Shown piece by piece: positions 7,012-7,705 of a DNA stretch of 7,705 nt. The stretch is taken from assembly GCA_021767985.1 (NCBI GenBank), contig JAASSH010000084.1:1-7705 (forward strand), read 5' to 3'. The translations under genes and the position numbers were made by a program. Numbering within the stretch: the stretch's first letter is position 1; every line of letters begins with the position of its first letter. Below the pieces are notes generated by a model that saw only the letters and a program-made list of their open reading frames with translations, searched no databases and was not told the origin of the DNA. This DNA comes from Gammaproteobacteria bacterium. Lineage in GTDB: Bacteria > Pseudomonadota > Gammaproteobacteria > GCA-001735895.

Positions 7012-7026
7012 ATTGTTTTTCGCAAT
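7012..7026. promoter_or_regulatory. LysR-type operator box 3 (prpE side)
   Basis: ATTG-N7-CAAT, the same core as boxes 1 and 2, is centred at 7019. That is 105 bases before the prpE ATG and about 65 bases before the start predicted from the candidate promoter. A further ATTG half-site follows immediately (7027-7030). This matches the distal recognition site of an activating LysR regulator. Confidence 0.65.
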
Positions 7027-7047
7027 ATTGGGCATTAAGAATCCCCT

Positions 7048-7059
7048 ATTGTCTACAAT
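7048..7059. promoter_or_regulatory. ATTG-N4-CAAT palindrome over the prpE -35 region
   Basis: The same half-sites at N4 spacing overlap the candidate -35 element of prpE. This is where the activation subsite of a LysR-regulated promoter usually lies, with the main box upstream. Confidence 0.45.
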
Positions 7060-7077
7060 CCTTACCCGTACTAGTAT
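7049..7077 (+). promoter_or_regulatory. prpE: Candidate prpE promoter
   Basis: TTGTCT (7049-7054, four of six matches) and TAGTAT (7072-7077, four of six) are 17 bases apart. The start would be near 7084, giving a leader of about 40 bases. Both elements are imperfect, as expected for an activated promoter. Confidence 0.45.
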
Positions 7078-7111
7078 CCAGCAAAGGTTTAAATACAATA
7101 AATTATCGATC

Positions 7112-7118
7112 GAGGGGG
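7112..7118 (+). promoter_or_regulatory. Ribosome binding site of prpE
   Basis: GAGGGGG lies five bases before ATG 7124 and supports that start codon. Confidence 0.75.
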
Positions 7119-7123
7119 CACTC

Positions 7124-7705
7124 ATGTCATATCAAGACGAATACCAGGCATCAATCGAAAGTCCGGAACAATTCTGGGCGGAAAAAGCCGGCCAGCTGGA
7201 CTGGTACCGGCCCGCAAGCCAGGTGCTGACCCAGGACGAACACGGGATTTACCGCTGGTTTGCCGATGGCGAACTGAATACTTGCCACCTGGCGCTCGAT
7301 TATCACGTCGACAACGGACGCGGTGACCAGGTGGCACTGATCTACGATTCACCGGTTACCGACCAGCAACGCAAGTTCACCTATTCCGAGTTACGCGACG
7401 AGGTCGCGCGCTGCGCCGGCATGCTTAAAAATTACGGCGTCGAAAAAGGCGATCGCGTGGTTATCTACCTGCCAATGATCCCGGAAGCGCTGATATCGAT
7501 GCTCGCCTGCGCGCGCCTGGGTGCCGTTCACTCGGTCGTGTTTGGCGGTTTCGCGCCGCCCGAGCTCGCTGTACGCCTCGACGATGCAACCCCGAAAGTG
7601 CTGCTGACGGCATCCTGCGGTATCGAAATCAACCGCGTGATCGAGTACAAGCCAATCGTCGACAAGGCGATCGAAATCGCACAACACAAGCCGGATACCT
7701 GCGTG
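7124..7705 (+). CDS. prpE: Propionyl-CoA synthetase-like acyl-CoA synthetase, N-terminal part (3' end outside window)
   Basis: The frame is open from ATG 7124 to the window edge (194 residues of an expected 630 or so). The product should activate a short-chain acid to its CoA thioester through an acyl-adenylate. Visible are the N-terminal acetyl-CoA-synthetase-type segment (ESPEQFWAE, LDWYRP, about 12-29), then YHVDNGRGDQVALIYDSP (about 60-77), GDRVVIYLPMIPEA (about 106-119) and LACARLGAVHSVVFGGF (about 124-140). The short N terminus and the NGRGDQ..IYDSPVT segment resemble PrpE and animal ACSS3 more than E. coli Acs, so propionate is the likelier substrate, though acetate is possible. The adenylation motif, the acid-pocket residues and the acetylatable C-terminal lysine lie outside the window, so the substrate cannot be settled here. 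The upstream LysR-type boxes suggest control by the neighbouring regulator together with aceA. Confidence 0.88.
   Translation, partial: MSYQDEYQASIESPEQFWAEKAGQLDWYRPASQVLTQDEHGIYRWFADGELNTCHLALDYHVDNGRGDQVALIYDSPVTDQQRKFTYSELRDEVARCAGMLKNYGVEKGDRVVIYLPMIPEALISMLACARLGAVHSVVFGGFAPPELAVRLDDATPKVLLTASCGIEINRVIEYKPIVDKAIEIAQHKPDTCV

Noticed and set aside
5974..7125. 383-codon ORF on the - strand across the LysR gene and both flanks
   Set aside because: It covers the whole LysR-family gene in antisense and runs through two AT-rich promoter regions. The translation shows no domain, so it is a chance open frame.

Overview
The window looks like a chromosomal metabolic locus of a gammaproteobacterium. 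The reasons are a full-length AceK, an AceA that aligns with the E. coli enzyme residue for residue, and a CbrA/CbrB-type two-component pair best known from Pseudomonas. Base composition is moderately GC-rich in genes and AT-rich in promoters. I see no mobile element, CRISPR array, tRNA or rRNA. The genus cannot be named from this sequence alone.

Left part, + strand (1-4238): the 3' part of a PAS-HisKA-HATPase sensor kinase (CbrA-like, cut by the window edge), a sigma-54-type response regulator (CbrB-like) joined to it by an ATGA overlap, and, 19 bases further on, aceK, the isocitrate dehydrogenase kinase/phosphatase. This looks like one operon that places the isocitrate branch-point switch behind a carbon-sensing two-component system.

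Middle (4239-5719): aceK converges on aceA (isocitrate lyase, - strand), which ends in a clear intrinsic terminator. The usual enteric aceBAK order is broken up, and no malate synthase gene lies in the window.

Right part (5720-7705): a divergent control region, a LysR-type regulator gene on the + strand, and the first 194 codons of a propionyl-CoA synthetase-like (PrpE/ACSS3-type) acyl-CoA synthetase.

The most interesting signal is regulatory. The palindrome ATTG-N7-CAAT, a textbook T-N11-A LysR box, occurs once in front of each of the three right-hand genes (aceA, the LysR gene, prpE). By eye I found it nowhere else in the window. At aceA and prpE the box is centred about 64-65 bases before the start point predicted from a candidate -10 element, the classical activator position. 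At the LysR gene the box overlaps the candidate promoter, the classical self-repression position. I therefore infer a small local regulon in which one LysR protein activates glyoxylate-shunt entry and short-chain acid activation together and represses itself.
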